Assembly: GCA_964353175.1 (NCBI GenBank) | Contig: CAYGUX010000003.1 | Span: 1-64,000 of the forward strand | Source: JAIYCX01 sp964353175 | GTDB taxonomy: Bacteria; Bdellovibrionota_C; UBA2361; SZUA-149; DAOLCO01 | Direction of reading: 5' to 3' | Length of the DNA stretch: 64,000 nt | Shown: positions 8,861 through 17,625 of the stretch, piece after piece | Numbering within the stretch: the first letter of the stretch is position 1 | Layout of the letters: each line of letters opens with the position of its first letter | The notes under the pieces: generated by a model | Database searches by the model: none | The model's input: only the letters and a program-made list of their open reading frames with translations | Told to the model about the DNA's origin: nothing | Position numbers and translations under genes: made by a program

Positions 8861-10261
8861 ATGAAAGAGCTAACTGACAATAGAATTACATATTTTGCTT
8901 TTTTCATTGCGGTTTTTCTCTCCTTAGTTAGTACCCCTCTTTATTTCGATCCTACTCAAGTTAGTAATCAAGCGATAATAGATTTAGGTTACATAAATAT
9001 TCCACTTCAAATCCTTCCAATCCTAGGAATCCTTCTATACTTTACAGGGATAACTGCTACTTGGAATATTCTTTGGATCCTAGCAACACTCTTTATATTT
9101 CTTGCAATCTCACTTCCTGAGATACCCAACCATAGATACATTTTATTAATAACAACTTGCTACCTTACTTATAACTTACTTATAAAGGATAAAGGTAAGG
9201 AATTGGACAGGTTAGCTTCCTTCTCTAGAATTTTTATATCCATAATATATCTATTTTCTTTTTTTGCTAAATTAAACACCTCATTTATTAACCCAGAGAT
9301 TAGTTGTGCCTCAATTTTCTATGAGAATGTCAGATCTTCAAACATTTCCATCCTGCCCAGTTCAACTTTTGTTCACCTAACATCAATCTACTTAAGCATC
9401 ATCTTCGAGGGATTAGCTGCATTATTAATATTAAGTAAAAGATTTCGCATATTCATTGTGCTCGCTGGATTACTATTTCATTTAGGACTGTCGTTTGATT
9501 TAATAAAATATTTCACAAATTTTTCAAGCATTATGTATTTTCTACTCTTTTTTAGTTTAGGGGATGTCGCGATGAAGCCTTTATATGAAGTAATGAGTCA
9601 GTTAAACAGACATCTGATTTTTAGAAAAACGCTGCAATCCTTTCTCTTTTTAATCACTCTATCTTGTCTTTTATCTGGGGAGATTATGTTCCCCTACCAT
9701 GAAGCATCATTAGGTATTCTAATTTTATCTAGGCACATACTTTGGTTGTGTATCGCATTCTTTACATTGTACGTTTTAATTAGAACTTTAAAAAATCGTG
9801 CGAAATCGAATACAGGCAATGCATCAATTGGGATATTGCCATCTCTCATTCTATTTCTTTACTTCATAAACTGCCTAGGCCCATATCTTGGATATAAGAC
9901 CCGTGGAGTTCTAAGCATGTATAGTAATTTAAGAATTGAGAAAGATTTTTCTAATCATCTACTTATTAAAGAGAGTCTTAATCTCTTTAATACTATTTCT
10001 GACGTAGTAAGGGTCTCTAAAGTAAATCATCAATGTACTTCGATATTAACAGAAGGATTAACCTACCCTCTACAAGAGATTAAAAGAGTGGAAAAAAAAT
10101 GTCCTGGGGAAGTGCTGGTAGTAGAGATGGATAATAAGACCTTTATCAGCTCTGATCCTGAGTGGGTCGAGATGACCTCTGTATCACCTCCTTTTCCGTT
10201 CTCTCTCCTATTATTCTTTGGGCCAGTTGGGGAAGGAGCTGATAAGGAATGTGTTTGGTAA
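8861..10261 (+). CDS. Polytopic membrane protein, HTTM/vitamin-K-carboxylase-like
   Basis: This 466-residue protein has about nine to ten hydrophobic segments over residues 10-345, then a soluble domain. Two regions resemble HTTM (horizontally transferred transmembrane) proteins: the segment SFFAKLNTSFINPEISC around 135-150, and the motif GPYLGYKTRGVLSMYSNLR followed by SNHLL. HTTM proteins are distant relatives of vitamin-K-dependent gamma-carboxylase, but most bacterial members have no tested activity. The C-terminal 110 residues are soluble with a Cys pair. No signal peptide or partner gene is obvious. A second HTTM-like protein lies at 34648. Function is unknown; the family call is from recalled motifs and needs a profile search. 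Confidence 0.55.
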   Translation: MKELTDNRITYFAFFIAVFLSLVSTPLYFDPTQVSNQAIIDLGYINIPLQILPILGILLYFTGITATWNILWILATLFIFLAISLPEIPNHRYILLITTCYLTYNLLIKDKGKELDRLASFSRIFISIIYLFSFFAKLNTSFINPEISCASIFYENVRSSNISILPSSTFVHLTSIYLSIIFEGLAALLILSKRFRIFIVLAGLLFHLGLSFDLIKYFTNFSSIMYFLLFFSLGDVAMKPLYEVMSQLNRHLIFRKTLQSFLFLITLSCLLSGEIMFPYHEASLGILILSRHILWLCIAFFTLYVLIRTLKNRAKSNTGNASIGILPSLILFLYFINCLGPYLGYKTRGVLSMYSNLRIEKDFSNHLLIKESLNLFNTISDVVRVSKVNHQCTSILTEGLTYPLQEIKRVEKKCPGEVLVVEMDNKTFISSDPEWVEMTSVSPPFPFSLLLFFGPVGEGADKECVW

Positions 10262-10413
10262 GATAACCGGTACTTTCAAGCAGTTACCAGTCCCAAGATC
10301 CTACTGTACGTATAATAGCATCCTTAGATGCTCGAAAAATACTAAGTATCTATTTTTCCTCAACTAAGCATAATAGAACTAGGGTGAATTAATATAGTTA
10401 TTATTGGGTTAGT

Positions 10414-10602
10414 ATGGGTGATTCATTTTTTAAAATATTTTTCTTTGGTATGTTTGGAATAATAGGATTAGTAGGTCTAATTACAGTCATGCACTGGGAG
10501 AAACAGGCAACAGACTATAGAGAGCAAAAAGCTTTCATGGAATCAAGAGGATTGTCGGATATACCTAAGAGCTGGAGAAGTAAAATTGGGAAAGGAATAT
10601 AA
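10414..10602 (+). CDS. Small single-helix membrane protein, unknown
   Basis: The 62-residue product has a strongly hydrophobic segment at about residues 5-26 followed by a charged, helical tail (HWEKQATDYREQKAF). It resembles many short bitopic proteins of unknown role. A GGGTT sequence just upstream is a weak ribosome binding site. It stands alone between the HTTM-like gene and the converging UDP-sugar operon. I recognise no family. The composition, with a hydrophobic helix followed by an amphipathic helix, makes it more likely real than a chance open frame. Confidence 0.55.
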   Translation: MGDSFFKIFFFGMFGIIGLVGLITVMHWEKQATDYREQKAFMESRGLSDIPKSWRSKIGKGI

Positions 10603-10696
10603 CCTTTAAGATCAATCCCTAGCTGAAGTTTGATCAACTTTAATTCCTATATTTACTGGTTAAGTGGAACAACTCTCTAACTAAAATATCTTAAGA

Positions 10697-11401
10697 CTAT
10701 TTACCCTGAATTGAAAAGTTCACTGAAACTGCAGGTGGAACATTAAAAAAAGAAACTTTTTTCTTATAAGTCCCTTCTTTTGCATTCTCTTCACACCACT
10801 CTCTTAGTAATATATCGACTTCCTTTATTCTATCTCTAACTTTTTTACTTGGTGAAATTCCACTCAATTTTCGCAAACCTGCATAGTGGAAAAAGCTCAA
10901 AATGCCATCCTTTTTTAATACTTTTGAATACACCGCTAAGAATTCTTTAACTAATGGGACTGGGAAATTATGAAAAGGTAAACTTGAAACAATAAAATCA
11001 AAAGAGCCCTCTTCCATAGACTCTGCTAAATCAATAATAGAACCTTCGTAAAAAGAAATACTACTTTTATTTGCTTGAAAATATGGATTATTCTCCAAAG
11101 ATTTTCTAAGTGTAGTCATAAATCTGTGGTTAATTTCACAAATCTGTAATGTATCCCCTTCTTTCATTTCTCTCAAGATTGATCTTGTAAAAGGTCCAGT
11201 ACCAGGGCCGATTTCCAAAATAGACCATGACTTACGCTCACCTCGCAATAATGGTTCAACCATTAATTTTGCTAAATGAGGAGAGCTTGGTAACATGGCT
11301 CCAATTTCGGAAAATGAATCAGGTAACTCCCTTAAAAAATTAGTATAGTCAGAGATAAACCGACCATACTTGTTCACATTGATTTTGTTATTTTTTAGCA
11401 T
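10697..11401 (-). CDS. Phospholipid N-methyltransferase-like protein (PmtA family)
   Basis: The 234-residue protein is a class I SAM-dependent methyltransferase. The SAM-binding motif EIGPGTG is at 63-69. Before it lies a block ending in GAMLPSSPHLAKLM, the form seen in PmtA-type enzymes (GAxxPSSxxLA). The motif SSLPFHNFP at 139-147 matches their catalytic-region motif SGLPFxxFP. PmtA methylates phosphatidylethanolamine to phosphatidylcholine at the inner membrane; a related substrate such as a glycolipid cannot be ruled out. Its start overlaps the end of the epimerase gene upstream by seven bases, so it is the last gene of the UDP-sugar operon, an unusual neighbour for this family. Confidence 0.7.
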   Translation of the reverse strand: MLKNNKINVNKYGRFISDYTNFLRELPDSFSEIGAMLPSSPHLAKLMVEPLLRGERKSWSILEIGPGTGPFTRSILREMKEGDTLQICEINHRFMTTLRKSLENNPYFQANKSSISFYEGSIIDLAESMEEGSFDFIVSSLPFHNFPVPLVKEFLAVYSKVLKKDGILSFFHYAGLRKLSGISPSKKVRDRIKEVDILLREWCEENAKEGTYKKKVSFFNVPPAVSVNFSIQGK

Positions 11402-12435
11402 CCGCTTAGAAATGATTTAATGGTTTCTTTTAAGCCGTCTCGCAACAGTACTAATGGCTCATAACTCAACTTCCTAGAGATATGTGAGATGTCTGCCAAA
11501 CTATGCTTAATATCACCATTTCTAAATTCCTTATAAAGAGGTTCTTTGTATTCAGATGCGAATCCAAGGCTTTGCACCTCCTCTCCAATAATCTTATGCA
11601 ATTCTTTTAAAGTAGTCCGATCGCCACATGCCACATTAAATACCATGTGTTTATCACTTCCAAAATCAGTAACTGCGCTTAATATATTGGCATAAACGAC
11701 ATTATCTATATAACAAAAATCTCTGGACGTTTCCCCATCGCCATAAATTATACAATCTTCTTTTTTCTTGATTGCATCTATCCACTTTGGGATTACGGCA
11801 GCGTACGCACCTTCTGGATCTTGCCTAGGACCAAAAACATTAAAATACCTTAAGCCAACAAAACTAATGGGATAACAAGCGCAATACGCATCCGCGTATA
11901 TCTCATTAATCATTTTAGTAGCGGCATAGGGTGATAACACATGCCCTACTCTACTCTCTATTTTTGGTAACTCTGGAGAATCTCCATACACTGAGCTAGA
12001 TGAAGCATATACCACTCTTGGTACAGAGCTTTGTCTTGCTACATCTATGACATTGATAAATCCTGAAGTATTAGAATCATGAGAATTTAATGGGTCCTCA
12101 ATAGATCTAGGTACAGATCCCAATGCTCCCTGATGCAAGATATAATTAGAATTGGGAACAACTTGACTTAAAAGCTCAATGTCACAAATTGACCCTTCAT
12201 AAAACATAAATTCGCATTGTATGCCGTCTGCACTTAAAGCTTTTTGCCGATCGACTAGATATTGGATATTTGCTTCTTTCCCTGTGGCAAAATTATCAAT
12301 AACCTTTACAGTTTGTCCTAAGTTCAGCAAAGCATCCGCGATATGAGACCCAATAAATCCCGCACCACCAGTGACTAACCAAACCTTAGACTCAGCACCA
12401 ACTTTTCTCTTTAAGGCCTCAAGCAATTTACTCAT
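11395..12435 (-). CDS. NAD-dependent UDP-sugar epimerase (WbpP/TviC-like UDP-GlcNAc/GlcNAcA 4-epimerase)
   Basis: The 346-residue protein is an extended short-chain dehydrogenase. The NAD-binding motif GGAGFIG is at 23-29, the catalytic Ser/Tyr/Lys set is Ser147 or 148, Tyr170 and Lys174 (YAATK), and the conserved region NVFGPRQDPEGAYAAVIPKW is typical of WbpP/TviC. These invert C4 of UDP-GlcNAc or UDP-GlcNAcA. The N-terminal extension before the Rossmann fold (about 15 residues) is also seen in that group. It lies between the UDP-sugar dehydrogenase and the methyltransferase on one operon, which supports a role in making a uronic amino sugar for a surface polysaccharide. Confidence 0.85.
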   Translation of the reverse strand: MSKLLEALKRKVGAESKVWLVTGGAGFIGSHIADALLNLGQTVKVIDNFATGKEANIQYLVDRQKALSADGIQCEFMFYEGSICDIELLSQVVPNSNYILHQGALGSVPRSIEDPLNSHDSNTSGFINVIDVARQSSVPRVVYASSSSVYGDSPELPKIESRVGHVLSPYAATKMINEIYADAYCACYPISFVGLRYFNVFGPRQDPEGAYAAVIPKWIDAIKKKEDCIIYGDGETSRDFCYIDNVVYANILSAVTDFGSDKHMVFNVACGDRTTLKELHKIIGEEVQSLGFASEYKEPLYKEFRNGDIKHSLADISHISRKLSYEPLVLLRDGLKETIKSFLSGC

Positions 12436-12461
12436 TAACTTTCACTCATTTACTATTTATT

Positions 12462-13751
12462 TTATAAACACCAATATTTAATGTTCTTTGAAGGCTTTGC
12501 CCCCTTGAATACACATTTCACATCAATAAAGACGGCGTCTGAAGTACAATACTTAAGTAAGTCTTCAAATTGATACTGTCTAAATTCATCATGACAAACA
12601 GCTAATATTATAGCATCTAGGTCTTTTAACTGACTTAATTCATAAAGTTCAATGCCTAAGACCTCCTGACACTCTTCTCTATTAGCCAAGGGGTCAACGA
12701 CTACGCTATCTACACCAAAGTCCGCAAGTTCTCTTATAATATCTGGCACTCTAGAATTACGTATATCTGAAACATTCTCCTTAAAGGTCAAGCCAAGAAT
12801 TCCCACTCGAGCATCTTTAATCTGTTTACCTTGCTTAATTAAAAGTTTTACAGTTTTCTCTGCTATTAACACCCCCATTTCGTCGTTAATCGCTCTGCCA
12901 GCTAATATCACTCTTGGCTTAATTCCTAGCTGTTCAGCTTTTGTCGTAAGATAATATGGATCGACACCAATACAATGTCCACCGACAAGGCCTGGACTAA
13001 ATCTTAAAAAATTCCATTTAGTTGATGCCGCATCAAGCACATCATTTGTAGAAATATCCATTTTATCAAAAATAATAGATAACTCATTCATTAAAGCGAT
13101 ATTTAAATCTCTTTGTGTATTTTCAATCACCTTTGCTGCTTCAGCGACTTTAATAGAAGCCGCTTTAAAAACCCCAGCTTCTATAATTTGCGAATACACC
13201 GCAGCGACCTGCTCTAATGTGGCCTCATCTTCTCCACTAACTACCTTGATGATCTTTTCTATAGTTCGTTCTTTATCCCCTGGTGCGATTCTCTCAGGAG
13301 AATAACCTAATTTAAAATCTCTGCTTTGTTTCAAACCAGAGATTTTTTCAATAATAGGGCCACAAATTTCTTCTGTAACTCCTGGGTACACTGTGGACTC
13401 AAACACAACAGTTGCACCCTTTTTAATTACCTTACCTATTAGTTCTGAAGCATTTCTAATAGGGCTGAGATCAGGCCTTTTATCCATATCAATTGGAGTG
13501 GGCACTGCTACTATATAAAAATCTAAATCCTTTAAATCATCACTATCATAAGTATATTTTAATGATGGCAATTGAAGTTCTTTACCACTAATATCATCAT
13601 TCTTATCTATGCCATCTCTTAATGATTCAACTCTTCTCTGAGAAAGATCAAATCCAACGACAGTGGAAAATTTCCTACCTAGATGTACTGCAACTGGAAG
13701 CCCAACATAACCAAGCCCTATTACACCAATTTTTAAATTTAAAACTTCCAT
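12462..13751 (-). CDS. UDP-N-acetylglucosamine/galactosamine 6-dehydrogenase (TviB/WbpA family)
   Basis: The 429-residue protein is full length for UDP-sugar 6-dehydrogenases. GLGYVG at 12-17 starts the NAD fold, Lys207 lies in KVAEAAKVIENTQRD, and the nucleophile Cys260 lies in GGHCIGVDPYYL. This last motif is characteristic of the WbpA/TviB/WecC subgroup and not of UDP-glucose dehydrogenases. It should oxidise the C6 of an N-acetylhexosamine nucleotide sugar twice to the uronic acid. It sits two bases after the aminotransferase gene and 26 bases before the epimerase gene. The exact hexosamine (Glc or Man type) cannot be decided from sequence alone. Confidence 0.88.
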   Translation of the reverse strand: MEVLNLKIGVIGLGYVGLPVAVHLGRKFSTVVGFDLSQRRVESLRDGIDKNDDISGKELQLPSLKYTYDSDDLKDLDFYIVAVPTPIDMDKRPDLSPIRNASELIGKVIKKGATVVFESTVYPGVTEEICGPIIEKISGLKQSRDFKLGYSPERIAPGDKERTIEKIIKVVSGEDEATLEQVAAVYSQIIEAGVFKAASIKVAEAAKVIENTQRDLNIALMNELSIIFDKMDISTNDVLDAASTKWNFLRFSPGLVGGHCIGVDPYYLTTKAEQLGIKPRVILAGRAINDEMGVLIAEKTVKLLIKQGKQIKDARVGILGLTFKENVSDIRNSRVPDIIRELADFGVDSVVVDPLANREECQEVLGIELYELSQLKDLDAIILAVCHDEFRQYQFEDLLKYCTSDAVFIDVKCVFKGAKPSKNIKYWCL

Positions 13752-13753
13752 AT

Positions 13754-14902
13754 CTATTTCAAATATCCTTCTTCCTTGCCCGTGGAAACAATTACGTCAA
13801 CTACCTTCTCCATATCACTATATGGCAACTCTGGATAGATTGGTATTGCCACGCTTTCCCTACAAGCTTTCTCACTAACTGGCAATGAGTTCTCACCGTA
13901 TGCCAATGAAGAGAAACAAGGTTGTCGGTGTAATGGATAAGGATAATAAACCATCATACCGATATTCTTTTCAGTAGCCCTTTCCAGTAACTTCTCTCTA
14001 AATGGCACTCGCAAAACAAACTGATTATACGTATGGAAACATCCTTTTTCTTCCTTTGGTAGTACAATTGGGTTGTCCCCATCTTGAGCACCGATAGCTT
14101 GATCGAAGAGCAAGGTATATTTCTTAGCATTTTCTCTTCGCTTTTCTATCCAACTTTCTAAATGAGGAAGCTTAACTCGTAGAATTGCGGCCTGCAAAGC
14201 ATCTATTCTAAAATTGCCCCCCACATACTCATGAAGATACTTCACTTTAGAATTCATTCCATGACCTCTAAGCGATGCGAGTAATTCCATCAATTCAGGC
14301 TGTTGACAACTGACGGCCCCTCCATCGCCCATGCACCCTAAATTCTTAGAGGGGAAAAAACTAAAGCAACCTACATCACCTAGAGTTCCAACGTTTTGTC
14401 CATAATATTTAGCTCCTTGGGCTTGGGCACAATCTTCAACTACATATATTTTATTCGCGCTTGCAATCTCTTTAATTCTATTTAGATTAGCTGATTGACC
14501 AAACAGATGTACCGGAATAATTGCCCGGGTTTTAGGTGTAATTGCTTTTTCTATCTGATCAGAATCAATATTAAAACTACCATACTCGATATCAACAAAA
14601 ACAGGCTTAGCGCCCACTCTCACGATACTACCTGCAGTCGCAAAAAAACTATATGTAGTTGTAATAACCTCATCTCCTTCACCAATCCCTAAACTGAGAA
14701 GCGCAAGTATTAATGCATCGGTACCCGAGCTAACACCTAATGCATATTTCGATTCTAGTGATAAAGCTAATTCTCTTTCAAACTCAGAGACCTCTTCTCC
14801 TAAAATAAATTGCTGAGTATTAAGTACTCGATGTATAGCGCCCTCTACCTCATCTTTTATAGAATCAAATTGGGCATGCAAGTTTAATAGTGGTACTGTC
14901 AT
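13754..14902 (-). CDS. DegT/DnrJ/EryC1 family PLP-dependent sugar aminotransferase
   Basis: The 382-residue protein has the family motifs SSGTDALILAL (58-68), VEDCAQAQGA with Asp157, and SFFPSKNLG with the PLP lysine at 186. The Gly-rich block MGDGGAV also fits. These enzymes transfer an amino group from glutamate to a keto sugar nucleotide, as WbpE does at C3 of UDP-3-keto-GlcNAcA. It is the first gene of the minus-strand operon. The oxidase (WbpB-like) and acetyltransferase (WbpD-like) that a complete diamino-uronic acid pathway would need are not in this window, so the product sugar is uncertain. Confidence 0.88.
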   Translation of the reverse strand: MTVPLLNLHAQFDSIKDEVEGAIHRVLNTQQFILGEEVSEFERELALSLESKYALGVSSGTDALILALLSLGIGEGDEVITTTYSFFATAGSIVRVGAKPVFVDIEYGSFNIDSDQIEKAITPKTRAIIPVHLFGQSANLNRIKEIASANKIYVVEDCAQAQGAKYYGQNVGTLGDVGCFSFFPSKNLGCMGDGGAVSCQQPELMELLASLRGHGMNSKVKYLHEYVGGNFRIDALQAAILRVKLPHLESWIEKRRENAKKYTLLFDQAIGAQDGDNPIVLPKEEKGCFHTYNQFVLRVPFREKLLERATEKNIGMMVYYPYPLHRQPCFSSLAYGENSLPVSEKACRESVAIPIYPELPYSDMEKVVDVIVSTGKEEGYLK

Positions 14903-14981
14903 AATATATTAATAATTTACTTCAATTGAATGAAGGTCTTTTATACTATATAAGGCGCTGGGTCATTACAGGAATTAAACA

Positions 14982-15728
14982 TTGATTTCAAAAGAAGACT
15001 TCTTTAAATATCACTTCTCAATCAAGATCAGCCTAAGCGCGATTCTGCTTGCTATAGTTATGCTCATAGCATCGAAATGGCAGTGGACTAGATACCATGA
15101 AAAGCTAGAGTTGATTGAAGCATACAATAATCATGACAAATCCACCCCCACTCTTCTTACCCCAGATGCAAATGGAGAGTTGGAGCTGTCTCCCTTCCTC
15201 CATAAAAAAATCAAACTACTTGGTCACTACGATCTAAGCTCTCAAATTGCGATTAGTAACAGAAGGCATGAGAAAGGCTTTGGACACTGGCTAATGGCTC
15301 CTTTTTTAGTTTCCAATAGCCACATTAAAACCCTCGTAAGTAGAGGTTTTATTCCTTACGTAGATAGAGAGAAAAAGACGTGGGCCAAATACGACAGTGA
15401 CGCAACAGAGGTTATAGGAGTAGTACAAAAGAGCGTAAGTAAAAGAAGTAGCTTCTCTCCATCAGCCGAGATGTCCCTACCGTATCTTTTTCTTTACCCC
15501 GACTTAAGTCTAATTAGCGATAAAGCAATTCCGGGCTTAAGCACCTCCTACTATATACAAAGTATCAGTAAGCCAATTTTGAACGGGTATCCTGCAACCG
15601 ACATATCCATAGACGTTCCTCCAAGTACACATTTTTGGTACACCTTTGAGTGGTTGGGGCTTAGCTTTTTAACAGTTCTAATCGCATTTCTAATTCAACT
15701 TTTCAGACCCAGGAAAAAAGATGCATAA
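14982..15728 (+). CDS. SURF1-family cytochrome oxidase assembly protein
   Basis: The 248-residue protein has an N-terminal membrane helix (about 13-30) followed by KWQWTRYHEK, which is the conserved WQxxR region of SURF1, and a C-terminal helix (about 218-238) after HFWYTFEWLGLS. The domain between the helices lies outside the membrane. SURF1 helps insert or hold heme a in subunit I of oxidases. The start is a TTG preceded by AGGA; no better ATG is nearby. It overlaps the SCO gene by eight bases and leads the oxidase locus, which supports the assignment. Confidence 0.85.
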   Translation: MISKEDFFKYHFSIKISLSAILLAIVMLIASKWQWTRYHEKLELIEAYNNHDKSTPTLLTPDANGELELSPFLHKKIKLLGHYDLSSQIAISNRRHEKGFGHWLMAPFLVSNSHIKTLVSRGFIPYVDREKKTWAKYDSDATEVIGVVQKSVSKRSSFSPSAEMSLPYLFLYPDLSLISDKAIPGLSTSYYIQSISKPILNGYPATDISIDVPPSTHFWYTFEWLGLSFLTVLIAFLIQLFRPRKKDA

Positions 15729-16521
15729 AAATTTGCGCTATTATATAGTACTTTCCCTGCTTTTTATGGTCCCATCCACAGGATTAGCAATCAGTGATCC
15801 AACAGATATTGAACAACGAGCTGGAATTACTGAACACTTAGGGGAATTTATTGACCCCAGCTTAGAATTTACCGATGAAGAAGGTGTAAAAACCTCCCTT
15901 CAAAATATTCTATCAAGAGGCTTGCCTGTTGTAATCGCCCCTGTATATTTTGAATGCCCTAGGCTTTGTAGTTTTACTCAAGCTGGAGTGATAAAAACAT
16001 TAAATAAAATCAGGTCGGTGCCCAATTCTGACTTTATTTTACTGTCCATAAGTTTCAATTCTAAAGAGTCCTACCAATTAGCCATGGATAGGGCTGCTAA
16101 ATACAGAGAACAATTTGAAAATCTCGATGATCATGTAAGAAAGGGCTGGAAGTTCATGGTTGGAGAAGAATCTCAAATTGAGAAGCTCCTTAAATCAATA
16201 GGTTTTAAGTATGAATTTGACCAAGGTGAATTTATGCATGCCGCTGGTTTAATTTTTTTAAGTCCGCAAGGGAAAATAGTTCGCTATTTATATGGGATAG
16301 AATTCCCAACTAGAGACTTTGATTTAGCAGTCAGTGAAGCTAGCGAGGGGAAAGTTGGATCTTTTCTCAACAAAGCGCTTATTTTTTGCTTTAGGTATGA
16401 CCATCTCAAGGGACAATATACTCTTGCAATTTGGAGAATCATTCAAACTGTTTCCATTTTAACCGTCGTAATTTTACTTTTCTACCTAATTCTGCTGAAA
16501 ATTAAAGAAAAGCGGCTATAA
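15721..16521 (+). CDS. SCO1/SenC-family copper chaperone with C-terminal membrane helix
   Basis: The 266-residue protein has a signal peptide (residues 1-23), a thioredoxin-like domain and a C-terminal helix (about 238-258). The copper-binding Cys pair is Cys79 and Cys83 in FECPRLCS, and the conserved third ligand is His173 in EFMHAAGLIF. SCO proteins deliver copper to the CuA site of oxidase subunit II. Having a C-terminal instead of an N-terminal anchor is less common but seen in several Gram-negative groups. It overlaps SURF1 and precedes ctaC by 120 bases, and a second SCO lies at the end of the operon. Confidence 0.88.
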   Translation: MHKNLRYYIVLSLLFMVPSTGLAISDPTDIEQRAGITEHLGEFIDPSLEFTDEEGVKTSLQNILSRGLPVVIAPVYFECPRLCSFTQAGVIKTLNKIRSVPNSDFILLSISFNSKESYQLAMDRAAKYREQFENLDDHVRKGWKFMVGEESQIEKLLKSIGFKYEFDQGEFMHAAGLIFLSPQGKIVRYLYGIEFPTRDFDLAVSEASEGKVGSFLNKALIFCFRYDHLKGQYTLAIWRIIQTVSILTVVILLFYLILLKIKEKRL

Positions 16522-16641
16522 AGTTAACGATCCTAAATTAATCTTTAGTCAATTTAACTATTTGGATTTTCGATGTGTAAGATTTGTGTTAGAAGCAGTC
16601 AACATTTAAATATACTTAATAGAATTTAATCATAAAATAGT

Positions 16642-17592
16642 ATGGATTGGATATTGCAACTGTTTGACTATATGCCTATAGAAGGTTCGACTTGGGCAGG
16701 TAGGGTAGATTGGATTAATAACCTCATAACTGCAATTTCTGTTTTTTGCATATTTACGATCACGGCGGTGATGCTATTTTTTGCTTGGAAATACCGGCGA
16801 AAAAGTCCCGATCAAAAAACAGAATATTTCACTCACAATGCAACCGTAGAGACCATTTGGACTGTTATTCCAACGATAGTTTGTATGTTCATGTTCTATT
16901 TTGGATTCGAAGTTTACCATGAGATGAGAAACCCTCCTGTTGGCTCCAGGGAAGTAAATGTAGAGGGTTTTAGTTGGGGTTGGAATTTTCAATACGAGAA
17001 TGGGAAAAAGACTAGTGGAGAGCTAGTAGTTCCTATTGGCGAACCCGTCAAATTGATTATGACGTCAAGGGACGTTATACATAGTTTTTTCATTCCAGCC
17101 ATGAGGGTTAAGGAAGATGTCTATAATGGTAACTACTCCTTCCTTTGGTTCACTCCTACCTCACTTGGAGACTTTCATATATTTTGCGCTGAGTACTGCG
17201 GAACTAGCCACTCTCGAATGATAGGAAACCTCAAAGTAGTTTCTAAAGAAGCATTTGAAGATTATGTTAACGACAAATCCTCAGAAGATGCTCCAGTACT
17301 TAGTCCAGCGGAACTCGGCAAAAAACTATATGCTCAAAAAGCATGCGTTACATGTCATACACTTGATGGTAGTAAGTTAGTTGGACCAACTTTTAAAGGT
17401 ATTTTTTCATCGACTAACCATAAACTTGCAGATGGGTCAGAAATCGTAGTTGACGAAAACTACATAAGAGAATCCATTCTATACCCTCAGAAGAAAATCG
17501 CTCAAGGATATCCTCCAATTATGCCAGCTTTTGAGAATCAACTTAGTGAAGAAGAGATCGCGGCACTTATAGCTTTCATGAAAACACTTTAA
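16642..17592 (+). CDS. ctaC: Cytochrome c oxidase subunit II fused to a cytochrome c domain (caa3 type)
   Basis: The 316-residue protein has two membrane helices (about 28-49 and 69-90), the CuA domain and a C-terminal cytochrome c domain. CuA ligands are all visible: His147, Cys182, Glu184, Cys186, His190 and Met193. The heme c site CVTCH has Cys235, Cys238 and His239, with Met294 as the likely sixth ligand in PPIMPAF. This fusion defines caa3-type oxidases, which take electrons through their own cytochrome c. No cleaved lipoprotein signal is seen. It is the first of four structural genes. Confidence 0.95.
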   Translation: MDWILQLFDYMPIEGSTWAGRVDWINNLITAISVFCIFTITAVMLFFAWKYRRKSPDQKTEYFTHNATVETIWTVIPTIVCMFMFYFGFEVYHEMRNPPVGSREVNVEGFSWGWNFQYENGKKTSGELVVPIGEPVKLIMTSRDVIHSFFIPAMRVKEDVYNGNYSFLWFTPTSLGDFHIFCAEYCGTSHSRMIGNLKVVSKEAFEDYVNDKSSEDAPVLSPAELGKKLYAQKACVTCHTLDGSKLVGPTFKGIFSSTNHKLADGSEIVVDENYIRESILYPQKKIAQGYPPIMPAFENQLSEEEIAALIAFMKTL

Positions 17593-17625
17593 ATAACTTT
17601 TATAAATCTTAAAGAGAAACTTTCT

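Noticed and set aside
10311..10345. Short AGCATC/GATGCT hairpin after the HTTM-like gene
   Set aside because: Only six pairs with no T-run; likely chance.
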